DNA from: a virus
DNA: 28,421 bases
IMG/VR virus record: IMGVR_UViG_3300017788_003178
Coordinates: 1 to 28,421 of that record
Direction: 5' to 3' (one strand)
Positions 20,732 through 28,421 of this stretch are shown piece by piece. Positions within the stretch are counted from its first letter, which is position 1; the number at the start of each line of letters is the position of its first letter. The position numbers were made by a program, and so were the translations under genes. The notes beneath the pieces were generated by a model. The model was given only the letters and a program-made list of their open reading frames with translations, did not search any database and was not told the origin of the DNA.

Positions 20732-23169
20732 GAGAATTAACTGATGAATTTTGTTCTGAAAGACTAGAAAAAGTAAAAGATAATAAATTTTTTATAGAAG
20801 AATGTAATATAGTTGAATCTATGCCAAAAGGTATAGAATATTATAAACATATTATTAATAATATTGGTTTAGATACAAATAATAAGAAAAATAGTTATAT
20901 TATGTGGATATGTGGTAAAGTTGAAAAGCTAGATACAAACAAAAAAGTAGACTTTTCAAACGCCCGTATTTCAATGCCAGATATTGATGTTGATATTCCT
21001 ATTCAACACCGTGGAGATATTATAGAATATATTACTAATAAATATGGTACTGATCGTGTTTCTCAAATGATAACATACCAAAAGATGAAAGGCGCTAAAG
21101 CTTTAACAGAAGTATTTAGAGCTTATGGAGATACTTCATTTGAAGAAATAAAAGAAATAACTAAGAATATAGTTGAAGAAGCTAAGATTGCAGACCAATT
21201 ACAAGAAATGGAAGAACCATCAATTATAAGATGGTGTTTAGAAAATAAGAAGAAAGATTTTAAGGATTGGTGTGAAATAGACGAAGAAGGAAATTTAACA
21301 GGACAATATGCTGATAGATTTTCTCTTGCAATTAGACTCGAAGGAACTAAGTCTGCACAATCTAAACATGCTGCTGGTATAGTTATTTCACCAATACCAT
21401 TATCTGAAATGTGCCCTATGGTATATGATTCTAAAACTAAAAAACAAGTAGCAGGAATGGAAATGAATGACTTAGAAGCTATAGGGCTTATTAAGTTAGA
21501 TATTCTTGGTGTCGCTATGTTAGATAAAGTTATGTGTGTAAGAGATCTATTAAAAGTTAAAGGAATAGATTTTAATCTAGATATAGAAGAAATACCTTTA
21601 GATTGCGAAAGAACATGGGCATTATTTGCAGAAGGAAATACTAAGGGCGTTTTTCAATTAGAGTCAAGACTTGGACAAATGCTATCTAAAGAATTAAAAC
21701 CAGAAAATATGGAACACTTAGCTGGATTGGCCAGCATTATGCGTCCAGGGTCTTTAGAGGCTAAAAAAGAAGACGGTAAAACAGTTACAACTCATTATAT
21801 TGAAAAAAAGAATAATAAAGAACCAGTAACATATATCAGTGACTCTTTAAAAGAAATATTAGATAGTTCTTATGGAGAAATGATTTATCAAGAACAGGCC
21901 ATGGCTATCGCTCAAAAAATAGCCGGATTCGATCTTAAACAGGCCGACATTTTGAGAAAAGCTATTGGTAAGAAAAAACCAGAAATCATGGCGGCATTGA
22001 AAGAGGAATTTTTAGAAGGATGTAGAAAAACAAATCTTGTAAATGAAGAGGTGGCTCACACTTTATTTAATTGGATAGAAAAGTCCCAAAGATATTCTTT
22101 TAATAAGAGTCATGCTGTTAGCTATGGTTTCAATGCATATTTAAGTGCTTATTGCAAGGCTCATTATATCAAGGAGTTTTTTACCGCATATTTAAAGTTT
22201 TCTCATGATAAGATTAAACCGCAAAAAGAAATATATGAACTGGTTAATAACGCAAAAGCTATGGATATTTGGATTATGCCTCCAAATATCAAAAACTTAA
22301 ATGATGAATTTGAACTTATCAACGATAAAATATATTTTGGTTTGTGTGATATTAAGAATGTTGGAAAGTCTGTAGTTGATAAACTAAGAGCTTGTACTAA
22401 AGAAATAGAATGTAAGCTTAATAAACAAATAAAAGATTGGAATTGGATTGATTTTTTAATATTTCTATCTACAGAAATCAAAGTAAATTCATTAGAGTCT
22501 TTGATTTATGTAGGAGCATGTGATTGTTTTGGGAAAACCAGAAGTTCCATGATATTTGAATGTAATTTATTTAGAAATCTTAGTAATAAAGAATTAGAAT
22601 GGATACAAAATAATTGTAAAGATTGTAAGAATTTTAATGAAATTTTAAATAAGATGATATCTTCTGGAAATGAAAACAATAAGAATAAAGCTTATCATAA
22701 TACTAAAAGATTAGAAGCTATAAAAGATATTCAAGTTTCTTTGAAAAATCCCCCTTCTGATTTAAATGATAAGCCGCATCAGATATCACAATTAGAATAT
22801 GAATTACTAGGCGTTAATATAACGGCTCATGGATTAGATGAATCCAATACAAAATATAAAGCTAATTGCACATGTCAAGAATATGCTCAAGGATACGGAA
22901 AAAATAAAGATATACCTGTAGTAATAGCTGCGAAAATAGACTATGTAAGAAAAATAAAAACTAAAAATGGATTGAACCCAGGACAGGAAATGTCTTTTAT
23001 AGAGATAAGTGATGAAACAGGGACAATAAATTCTTTAGTTTTATTCCCTGACCAATGGGACGAATATAAACATATGGTTGTTGAAGGAAATCGTTTGTTG
23101 TTTTGCGGCAAAAGAAGTTCAAATAAAGAAAAAGATTCTTATATAATAGAATTAGTAGAACAATTATAA
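20719..23169 (+). CDS. dnaE (3' part): DNA polymerase III alpha (DnaE-type), C-terminal fragment
   Basis: This 816-residue fragment starts at GTG. After about 80 residues it has ISMPDIDVDIP, with catalytic aspartates equivalent to E. coli Asp401/Asp403 (here Asp90 and Asp92), and the third at LIKLDILG (Asp261). DNA-binding fingers (SQSKHAAGIVISP, SFNKSHAVSYGFNAYL), a helix-hairpin-helix-like YFGLCDIKNVGKS and a C-terminal OB-type region (SLVLFPDQWDEY, ending IELVEQL) follow. Fragment one supplies PHP and GRGSAAG, so the two must associate to form the palm. The GTG start and AAAGGA lie in the end of the endonuclease gene. Likely phage replicase. Confidence 0.9.
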   Translation: MFNLRELTDEFCSERLEKVKDNKFFIEECNIVESMPKGIEYYKHIINNIGLDTNNKKNSYIMWICGKVEKLDTNKKVDFSNARISMPDIDVDIPIQHRGDIIEYITNKYGTDRVSQMITYQKMKGAKALTEVFRAYGDTSFEEIKEITKNIVEEAKIADQLQEMEEPSIIRWCLENKKKDFKDWCEIDEEGNLTGQYADRFSLAIRLEGTKSAQSKHAAGIVISPIPLSEMCPMVYDSKTKKQVAGMEMNDLEAIGLIKLDILGVAMLDKVMCVRDLLKVKGIDFNLDIEEIPLDCERTWALFAEGNTKGVFQLESRLGQMLSKELKPENMEHLAGLASIMRPGSLEAKKEDGKTVTTHYIEKKNNKEPVTYISDSLKEILDSSYGEMIYQEQAMAIAQKIAGFDLKQADILRKAIGKKKPEIMAALKEEFLEGCRKTNLVNEEVAHTLFNWIEKSQRYSFNKSHAVSYGFNAYLSAYCKAHYIKEFFTAYLKFSHDKIKPQKEIYELVNNAKAMDIWIMPPNIKNLNDEFELINDKIYFGLCDIKNVGKSVVDKLRACTKEIECKLNKQIKDWNWIDFLIFLSTEIKVNSLESLIYVGACDCFGKTRSSMIFECNLFRNLSNKELEWIQNNCKDCKNFNEILNKMISSGNENNKNKAYHNTKRLEAIKDIQVSLKNPPSDLNDKPHQISQLEYELLGVNITAHGLDESNTKYKANCTCQEYAQGYGKNKDIPVVIAAKIDYVRKIKTKNGLNPGQEMSFIEISDETGTINSLVLFPDQWDEYKHMVVEGNRLLFCGKRSSNKEKDSYIIELVEQL

Positions 23170-23186
23170 AAATTTTTAATTTTGTC

Positions 23187-23214
23187 TTGTAAAAACTTTC
23201 TTGATGGCTACAAT
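23187..23214 (+). promoter_or_regulatory. Candidate promoter for the SSB gene
   Basis: TTGTAA (23187-23192) and TACAAT (23209-23214) are 16 bases apart, in the 85-base gap between the polymerase and SSB genes. Start of transcription would be about 30 bases before the SSB ATG. The match is moderate and the region is AT-rich, so it may be fortuitous. Confidence 0.35.
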
Positions 23215-23254
23215 ATTTTATATTGGTTTTTAAACTTTTAAAATTGGAGGAAAA

Positions 23255-23665
23255 ATGAATAAAGTATTTTTAAAGGGCAATTTAGTAAAAGATCCAGAGT
23301 TAAAGGAACTAAAGAGCGGAGAAAAGATTTCTTCAGTAGTAAATTTTTCTGTGGCAGTTTCAAGGTTCTACAAGAAAGCCAATGGTGAAACAGATAAATC
23401 TACTGAATTTATAGATTGTGAAGCATGGGATACTGGAGCAAATTTGGTAGCAAAATTATTGAAAAAAGGAGATCCAGTATTAATTGAAGGTTCTTTAAAA
23501 ACAGATAAATGGGAAAAGGATGGAGTAAAGCATTCTAGGGTTAGAGTCAGAGTTATTAATTTTGATAAATTAGCTAGATATGTAGCAAAACAAGAAGAAG
23601 AGCAAAAAAACGCAGATGAACAAGCTGTGTCTGTTGTAGACGATGGTGAAGACATACCATTCTGA
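23255..23665 (+). CDS. ssb: Single-stranded DNA-binding protein
   Basis: The 136-residue bacterial-type SSB has an OB-fold start NKVFLKGNLVKDPELKE, then FSVAVSRFYK, EFIDCEAWDTGANLVAKLLKKG and VLIEGSLKTDKWEKDG. It ends in an acidic, Phe-terminated tip, DDGEDIPF, the usual site for recruiting replication and repair proteins. It should coat ssDNA at phage forks and recombination intermediates. A strong GGAGG lies before the ATG and a terminator follows 14 bases after the stop, so it is the last gene of the large block and may also be transcribed from its own promoter. Confidence 0.95.
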   Translation: MNKVFLKGNLVKDPELKELKSGEKISSVVNFSVAVSRFYKKANGETDKSTEFIDCEAWDTGANLVAKLLKKGDPVLIEGSLKTDKWEKDGVKHSRVRVRVINFDKLARYVAKQEEEQKNADEQAVSVVDDGEDIPF

Positions 23666-23678
23666 TCAGAGATAAAAC

Positions 23679-23710
23679 ACCAGCATATAGAAATATATGC
23701 TGGTTTTTTT
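23679..23710 (+). terminator. Rho-independent terminator after SSB
   Basis: An 11-bp perfect stem (23679-23689 with 23694-23704) carries a GAAA tetraloop and is followed by seven T (23704-23710). It closes the long replication block. The ribosome site of the next gene (AAGGA) begins directly after the T run. Confidence 0.93.
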
Positions 23711-23721
23711 AAGGAAATATT

Positions 23722-25392
23722 ATGAAAAAAATTAGAATTTTATATAGTGGAGAATCTAGTGGTGCAGCGTCTGGTTTTGGAATATATGGACATAATGTAT
23801 TATCTAGATTAATTAAAAATCCAAAATTTGAAGTTGCTGAATTTGCATCTTTTGGAAGTATAGATGATGGAAAATATAAAAATGCAAAGTGGAGATATTA
23901 TCCAAACGCTGTAGATCCAGGTCATCCAGAATTTAATGCGTACAATCAATCTCATCAGAGTAAATTTGGAGCGTGGAGATTTGAAAGAATTCTATTAGAT
24001 TTTAAGCCAGATATAGTATTTACAATAAGAGATCCTTGGATGATGGAGCATGAGCATAAATCTCCATTAAGACAATTTTATCATTTGGCAATTATGCCCA
24101 CCGTTGATTCGTCTCCTCAACAACATTCATGGATTGAAATGTTTTCAACAGCAGATGCTGTATTTACCTATTCTGACTGGGCAATACCAATACTACAAAA
24201 AGAAAGCAATAATAAGATTAAGCCTATATGTAGTGCATATCCAGGTACAGAATTTGATGCTTTTTTTCCATCTGTTGATAAAGCCATAGATAAAGAGAAA
24301 TTAGGATTGCCTAAAGATTCTTTCATTATAGGATCTGTAATGAGAAATCAAAAGAGAAAACTATTAGAAGATTTATTTTCTATGTTTTCTATATATTTAA
24401 AAAAATATGGACATACAGAACAAGGTAAAAAGTCATATCTTTTAGTCCATACTAGTTATCCAGATTTTGCAGGATGGAATATCCCCAATTTAATTAAACA
24501 TTTAGGAATATCTAGTAGAGTATATTTTACTTATTTTTGTCAACATACTGAAAAAATAATTATTAAAAAATACTCTGGCACAAAAACATATTCTCCATAT
24601 TCAAACGGAATTAGTGCTGGTTTTCCCAATGTCGGCAGAGGAGTAACAAGATTTCAATTAGGCGATATTTATCGTGCTATGGATTTATATGTTCAATGTG
24701 CAATATGCGAAGGGCTTGGTATGCCACAAGTAGAGGCCGCTGCGTGCGGAGTTCCTCTTGCTTCTGTAGACTATAGTGCTATGGCAGACATTATAGAAAA
24801 AACAAAAGGATTTCCATTAAAGATTTCCAAAATGTTCTATGAATGGGAAACAAATGCCTATAGAGCATATCCAGATAACGATTATGCAGCAGATCTTTTT
24901 TATAAAGTTCAAAATTTAAATCCTACAGAATTAAAATTTAAACAAGAAAAAGCTAGACATGCAGCAGAAAAATATTTTTGTTGGGATCGTACTGCAAAAA
25001 TATGGTCCGATCATTTTGAATCTGTAGTATTAAAAGATTACCAAGGCAAATGGGATCATCCAATAACTATTAATGATTTAAATATACCTGAATATAATTT
25101 TCATCAAAATATGAATACCACACAATATGTTGAATGGCTATGTTATCAGGTTGCCAAGAGTCCAGAATTATTTATTTCAACTTTTGGCATAGAATTGATA
25201 GAGCAATTAAATAATGGTCTTACATCGGCTTTTAAATCTGGAAATCCGATAGATCGAAAAGCTGTATATGATATGTGTGCTATGATAGGTCAAAATAAAA
25301 TAGTTTGTGAAAAAGCAAGAGTTCAAAAAGAACCATTACCTTTAACAGATTTTATTGAATTTGCACATATGTTTGAAAAAGGAGTAAAATGA
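23722..25392 (+). CDS. Family-4-like (GT-B) glycosyltransferase
   Basis: The 556-residue protein fits a GT-B fold. The N-terminal Rossmann domain begins KIRILYSGESSGAASGFGIYG. The linker contains DAVFTYSDWAIPIL and CSAYPGTEFDAFFPS. The C-terminal domain has FIIGSVMRNQKRK (sugar-nucleotide-binding start) and the GT4 EX7E motif, E330GLGMPQVE338, with AAACGVPLASVD. It should transfer a sugar from a nucleotide donor to an unknown acceptor. An extra C-terminal domain of about 130 residues is not identified. It opens the second transcription block after a terminator, with AAGGA before the ATG. Confidence 0.85.
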   Translation: MKKIRILYSGESSGAASGFGIYGHNVLSRLIKNPKFEVAEFASFGSIDDGKYKNAKWRYYPNAVDPGHPEFNAYNQSHQSKFGAWRFERILLDFKPDIVFTIRDPWMMEHEHKSPLRQFYHLAIMPTVDSSPQQHSWIEMFSTADAVFTYSDWAIPILQKESNNKIKPICSAYPGTEFDAFFPSVDKAIDKEKLGLPKDSFIIGSVMRNQKRKLLEDLFSMFSIYLKKYGHTEQGKKSYLLVHTSYPDFAGWNIPNLIKHLGISSRVYFTYFCQHTEKIIIKKYSGTKTYSPYSNGISAGFPNVGRGVTRFQLGDIYRAMDLYVQCAICEGLGMPQVEAAACGVPLASVDYSAMADIIEKTKGFPLKISKMFYEWETNAYRAYPDNDYAADLFYKVQNLNPTELKFKQEKARHAAEKYFCWDRTAKIWSDHFESVVLKDYQGKWDHPITINDLNIPEYNFHQNMNTTQYVEWLCYQVAKSPELFISTFGIELIEQLNNGLTSAFKSGNPIDRKAVYDMCAMIGQNKIVCEKARVQKEPLPLTDFIEFAHMFEKGVK

Positions 25393-26039
25393 ATTATTTT
25401 TTAGTTTTTGATTTTGAAACAGACGGCAAAGACCCAAATTATTGCAATCCAGTACAATTAGCTTCTATATGTATAGATCCTTATAATTTAGAACCAATAG
25501 AAAGTTCTATTTTTTGTAGTTATATGAAACCTATTGATATTGATAATGAAAAATATTTTACAGAAGAAAGAATGAAAACTATTGAATGGCATGCAAAAGT
25601 TAGAGAAACAACATCTGAAGAAATTATAAAAACTTGGAAAAACGCACCGTCTATTGAAAATGTATGGAAAAATTTTTCAAATCATGTAAATAGATATAAT
25701 CCTAAAAAGACACAATACAATGCTCCATATGCTGCTGGTATGAACATTAAAAATTTTGATCTTATTATTGCTGCAAGATTAAATGAAAAATATAAAATTA
25801 CCACTATGTTTAATTACGAATATACTGATATTAGAGATTGGGCATTTCATGCTTTAATTTGGGATACGGAATTAAAAAGCAAAACTATGGATAGTCTTAG
25901 AAAATATTTGGGATTAGCAAATCATAATGCTCATGATGCATTACAAGATGTCAAAGATGAAGCGGCTGTTATAAGTAGATATCTAAAGCATTATAAGAAT
26001 TTATTTAATAAGAACAAATATAAAGGAAGTATGAAATAA
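25389..26039 (+). CDS. DnaQ-like 3'-5' exonuclease (DEDDh)
   Basis: The 216-residue protein has the three DEDDh exonuclease motifs: VFDFETDG (Asp8, Glu10), NIKNFD (Asp124), and HNAHDALQDVKDEA (His182, Asp187). It should remove nucleotides from DNA 3' ends and could proofread for the split DnaE polymerase, in the manner of bacterial epsilon. It lies between two glycosyltransferase genes and far from the polymerase. AAGGAG precedes the ATG, which overlaps the preceding stop, and its own stop overlaps the next start. An RNA-degrading or repair role is the alternative. Confidence 0.88.
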   Translation: MNYFLVFDFETDGKDPNYCNPVQLASICIDPYNLEPIESSIFCSYMKPIDIDNEKYFTEERMKTIEWHAKVRETTSEEIIKTWKNAPSIENVWKNFSNHVNRYNPKKTQYNAPYAAGMNIKNFDLIIAARLNEKYKITTMFNYEYTDIRDWAFHALIWDTELKSKTMDSLRKYLGLANHNAHDALQDVKDEAAVISRYLKHYKNLFNKNKYKGSMK

Positions 26040-27169
26040 TGAATATATTATTTATAGGCCCATATAGACAAGCAGACGAATTTGCTAAATTTTCTATTAA
26101 CTATATCAAAGCACTAAGTTTAACTGGGCACAATATTGCAATTGCTCCTATATATATGGGCAATACTGCTAATTTGAAATTAAAAGACGAATTACTAGAA
26201 TTAGAAAATAAAAAATTTGAAAAATATGACATTATCATACAAAATGTTTTACCTATATTTTTTGAGAAACAAGAAGGCTACAATATAGGAATACATTATA
26301 ATGAAACAAAAAATTTAAAAAACTCATTGTTTATTGATAAAATGAATTTAATGGATGAGCTTTGGGTTTGTTCAGAATCTGAAAAACAAACTCTTATAAA
26401 AGCAGGAGTAAAATGCAAAATAAATATAGTACCAATACCTATTGATATAGAAGAATTAAAAACATATGAAAATGTTGAACCTACAAAAATTCCGGCATTG
26501 GAAAATAAATTTGTTTTTTACATAATGGGTGATTATATAGAAAGAAAAAATTTACATGCTGCAATCATAGCTTATAATTTAGAATTTACAAAAGAAAATG
26601 ATGTTGGATTTTTGATACAATCAAATATACCAAATCAAACATTAGACGAAAGCATTAAAAAAATACAAGAAGATATAATAAATTTAAAGAAAAAACTTAG
26701 ATTATATAATAATTCATCTCTTTATAATAATGAAGTTATTGTAAGTAGTAATTTAGATTTGGAAAACAGAATTTCTTTATATAAAGCTTGTAATTGTCTA
26801 ATTATACCTTCTAGGGCAGAAGCATATTCTGATATAGCTTTTGAGTCTTTATATGTCGGAAATTCAATAATATGCAATAAAGATTTACATCTTTCTAATT
26901 TGTTAAATGATTTTTATGGCGTTGAATCTTATGAAGTTCCATGCATAATGAACAATCCTGCTAACCCTATATTTTATACTTCTTGGGAAACTTGGAACGA
27001 AATAAATATTTTAGATTTACAAAATAAAATGAGAGAAACTTATAATAAAGGAAAAGAAAACAATATTGATGAAGTTATCAAAAAAGCAAAAGGAAAATCG
27101 TGGGTTGTAAACAATTTTTCTTTTGAAAAAATATCTAATAAAATGAAAGAAATATTATGTCAATTATAA
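26039..27169 (+). CDS. Glycosyltransferase (GT4-like)
   Basis: The 376-residue GT-B-type protein starts MNILFIGPYRQADEF. It has DELWVCSESEKQTLIKAG, the hinge IVPIPIDIEEL, FVFYIMGDYIERKNL and an EX7E motif, E261AYSDIAFE269, in LIIPSRAEAYSDIAFESL. The C-terminus crosses back as in GT-B enzymes (WVVNNFSFEKISNKM). It is shorter than the first glycosyltransferase and lacks its extra domain. It is translationally coupled to the exonuclease (TAATG) and overlaps the next gene by 13 bases. The acceptor is unknown. Confidence 0.82.
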   Translation: MNILFIGPYRQADEFAKFSINYIKALSLTGHNIAIAPIYMGNTANLKLKDELLELENKKFEKYDIIIQNVLPIFFEKQEGYNIGIHYNETKNLKNSLFIDKMNLMDELWVCSESEKQTLIKAGVKCKINIVPIPIDIEELKTYENVEPTKIPALENKFVFYIMGDYIERKNLHAAIIAYNLEFTKENDVGFLIQSNIPNQTLDESIKKIQEDIINLKKKLRLYNNSSLYNNEVIVSSNLDLENRISLYKACNCLIIPSRAEAYSDIAFESLYVGNSIICNKDLHLSNLLNDFYGVESYEVPCIMNNPANPIFYTSWETWNEINILDLQNKMRETYNKGKENNIDEVIKKAKGKSWVVNNFSFEKISNKMKEILCQL

Positions 27170-28062
27170 AAAACTTATTGTATAAAAAAATAAAAATAAA
27201 CAGAAAGCCAAGAGCATTATGTTTTTTCTTTGATGGCAAATTTGATAGTGAATTTGCACAAACTTTAGATATAGAACTTTTTGGGAACGAGGATTTATCT
27301 GTTTATAGATGGGATAAGAATCTAAAAAATAAAAATATAACAATAATAAGGAAAGAAGAAATATACCAATATCCATATGATTTTATTATATTTAATTCTT
27401 TTTCAGTATTTGAAAACCATATAATGAATCTTCCAAAAAGCTTACATATTCCTTCGGTTGTTTTTCAGCATGAAGATTTAGCAATGACTAATTTTCATTT
27501 AAAGCAAAAGTTAGCACAAGCAAGAACAGAATTAGTAATAACTAAAGATAAGCTTTATGGAATTGAAAATAAAACAGATATTAAAAAAGATATTGATATT
27601 TTAGTTGCAGGACTATTTCAACCAGCAGATTATCCTTTAATAGATAAAATTAAAAAGCAAATACCTAATTTATTAGTCATCGGAAATAACCCAGGTTTAT
27701 CATATTCTGTACCCATTTCTGATTACAATTCTTATAAAGAACTTTTTTATAGAAGTAAAATTTTTATAAATCTCACCACTCAAAAATCTGTTAATTATGA
27801 AGTTTTATGGGCATTATCAGGAGGGGCTAAAGTAATAGGTTTTAAATTAAATGAACTAAAAGATATAGAGAAATACATAAGTGCTTTTAATAATATAGAA
27901 GAAATAATAAATTGTGCCAAAAGAGAATTATCAAATATAGATTCTCCTTATCAATTTCCACATTTAGAAGAATTATTGAAAGTTTTTGATATGAAAAAGG
28001 TGAAAGAAATTGGATCTTCTATTGTAAACAAATATTATAATGAGGTATTTAAATATGAATGA
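27157..28062 (+). CDS. Probable glycosyltransferase-like protein
   Basis: The 301-residue protein looks like a degenerate GT-B enzyme. There is a Rossmann-like first half (PRALCFFFDGKF, YDFIIFNSFSVFE, IPSVVFQHEDLAM) and a second half with DILVAGLFQPADYPLIDKI, LLVIGNNPGLSYS and FINLTTQKSVNYEVLWALSGGAKVIGF. The last segment matches the donor-binding region of GT-B enzymes, but the EX7E motif is absent. The order and overlap with the GT gene before it suggest one glycan pathway. It could be an inactive partner or a more distant transferase. Confidence 0.65.
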   Translation: MSIIKNLLYKKIKINRKPRALCFFFDGKFDSEFAQTLDIELFGNEDLSVYRWDKNLKNKNITIIRKEEIYQYPYDFIIFNSFSVFENHIMNLPKSLHIPSVVFQHEDLAMTNFHLKQKLAQARTELVITKDKLYGIENKTDIKKDIDILVAGLFQPADYPLIDKIKKQIPNLLVIGNNPGLSYSVPISDYNSYKELFYRSKIFINLTTQKSVNYEVLWALSGGAKVIGFKLNELKDIEKYISAFNNIEEIINCAKRELSNIDSPYQFPHLEELLKVFDMKKVKEIGSSIVNKYYNEVFKYE

Positions 28063-28399
28063 GCCAAAAATAAATTTATCAATGCATGAAAATAGCTCAC
28101 TTCCAACTATTAATTTAGGAAGAGGCTTAGAGCAATCAGAAGGTGACCAGATAGAAAAGATTATTTCTATGTGTGCCCAAAAATTAGCCTATGGAGGCAA
28201 ATTGTCAATACAAGGATTACATTTAGAATCTTTTTGTAAAGAATTTATTTTTGGTATCCAACCAAATTCAAATTTATTGCTAAATATTAAATCAATAAAT
28301 CCAATAGACAAAATAAATTTTTTGTTAAATCAAAATAGATTAAAAATAACATCTTTAGAATTAAATAATGGAGTTTATTATTTAGAGGCAACAAAATGA
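28055..28399 (+). CDS. Methyltransferase-like fragment (C-terminal half only)
   Basis: The ATG at 28055 has GAGG nine bases upstream and is preferred to one at 28040, giving 114 residues. KLAYGGKLSIQGLHLESFCKEFIFG and LNQNRLKITSLELNNGVYYLEATK resemble the last strands of a class I SAM-dependent methyltransferase domain of the kind found in glycan clusters. The SAM-binding N-terminal half is absent, so it probably does not methylate by itself. It could partner another protein or be a reduced paralogue. It overlaps the genes on both sides by 8 and 4 bases. Confidence 0.6.
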   Translation: MNEPKINLSMHENSSLPTINLGRGLEQSEGDQIEKIISMCAQKLAYGGKLSIQGLHLESFCKEFIFGIQPNSNLLLNIKSINPIDKINFLLNQNRLKITSLELNNGVYYLEATK

Positions 28400-28421
28400 A
28401 AAGATATACAGACTGTAGTAA
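28396..28421 (+). CDS. Start of a following gene (3' end outside window)
   Basis: The ATG overlaps the preceding stop as ATGA, and the visible product begins MKRYTDCS. Too little is present to assign a function; the coupling shows that it belongs to the same operon. Confidence 0.55.

Noticed and set aside
24104-24289. Second + strand frame inside the glycosyltransferase gene
   Set aside because: It lies wholly within a well-supported gene in another frame and has no domain or translation signal.
1-28421. CRISPR array, insertion sequence, integrase or attachment site
   Set aside because: No regularly spaced repeats, transposase or integrase motifs, or paired terminal repeats were seen; the only long exact repeat noticed is the 46-bp pair described above.

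Overview
The window looks like part of a tailed bacteriophage genome (dsDNA, Caudoviricetes-like). It is strongly AT-rich and every supported gene is on the + strand. Genes are packed with ATGA/TAATG or short overlaps, and the content is a phage replication and nucleotide-metabolism block. No rRNA, tRNA, CRISPR array, insertion sequence or integrase was seen. The host cannot be named from the sequence; DnaE-type polymerase, B12-dependent ribonucleotide reductase (RNR), PhoH and RecA/UvsX together suggest a large virulent phage.

Layout. 2-184 is the 3' end of an unidentified gene, closed by a strong terminator (196-229). 254-1829 holds a permuted papain-like (YiiX/NlpC-type) hydrolase, a small unknown gene and a dCMP deaminase. 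1830-2069 is the largest non-coding gap (240 bases). It carries a promoter-like element, several stems and an intrinsic terminator just before the RNR operon, so it is a candidate regulatory leader or small RNA. 2070-23665 is one long co-directional block: RNR with an intein, PhoH ATPase, HNH endonuclease, PAS-membrane protein, zinc-ribbon protein, several unknowns, RecA/UvsX-like recombinase, a small nuclease, a possible UvsY-like mediator, DnaB-like helicase, an unknown, a SLOG-like protein, DnaG-like primase, dNMP kinase, a RecB/Cas4-like nuclease with an intein, a DnaE polymerase broken in two by a homing endonuclease gene, and SSB. A terminator (23679-23710) ends it. 23722-28421 starts a second block: a glycosyltransferase, a DnaQ-like exonuclease, two more glycosyltransferase-like proteins, a methyltransferase-like fragment and the start of another gene.

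How it fits together. Nucleotide supply (RNR, dCMP deaminase, dNMP kinase) feeds a phage-encoded replisome (DnaB, DnaG, split DnaE, DnaQ, SSB) with a recombination module (RecA/UvsX, possible UvsY, nucleases). The late glycosyltransferase cluster probably makes or modifies a glycan.

The most unusual feature is homing elements in active-site positions. One intein sits directly before the radical cysteine of RNR and ends in Arg-Arg instead of His-Asn. A second has all the hallmarks of a class 3 (WCT) intein and sits directly after the catalytic lysine of a nuclease. A LAGLIDADG endonuclease gene splits the polymerase palm domain. A 46-base perfect repeat also links the recombinase and nuclease genes in the same reading frame.
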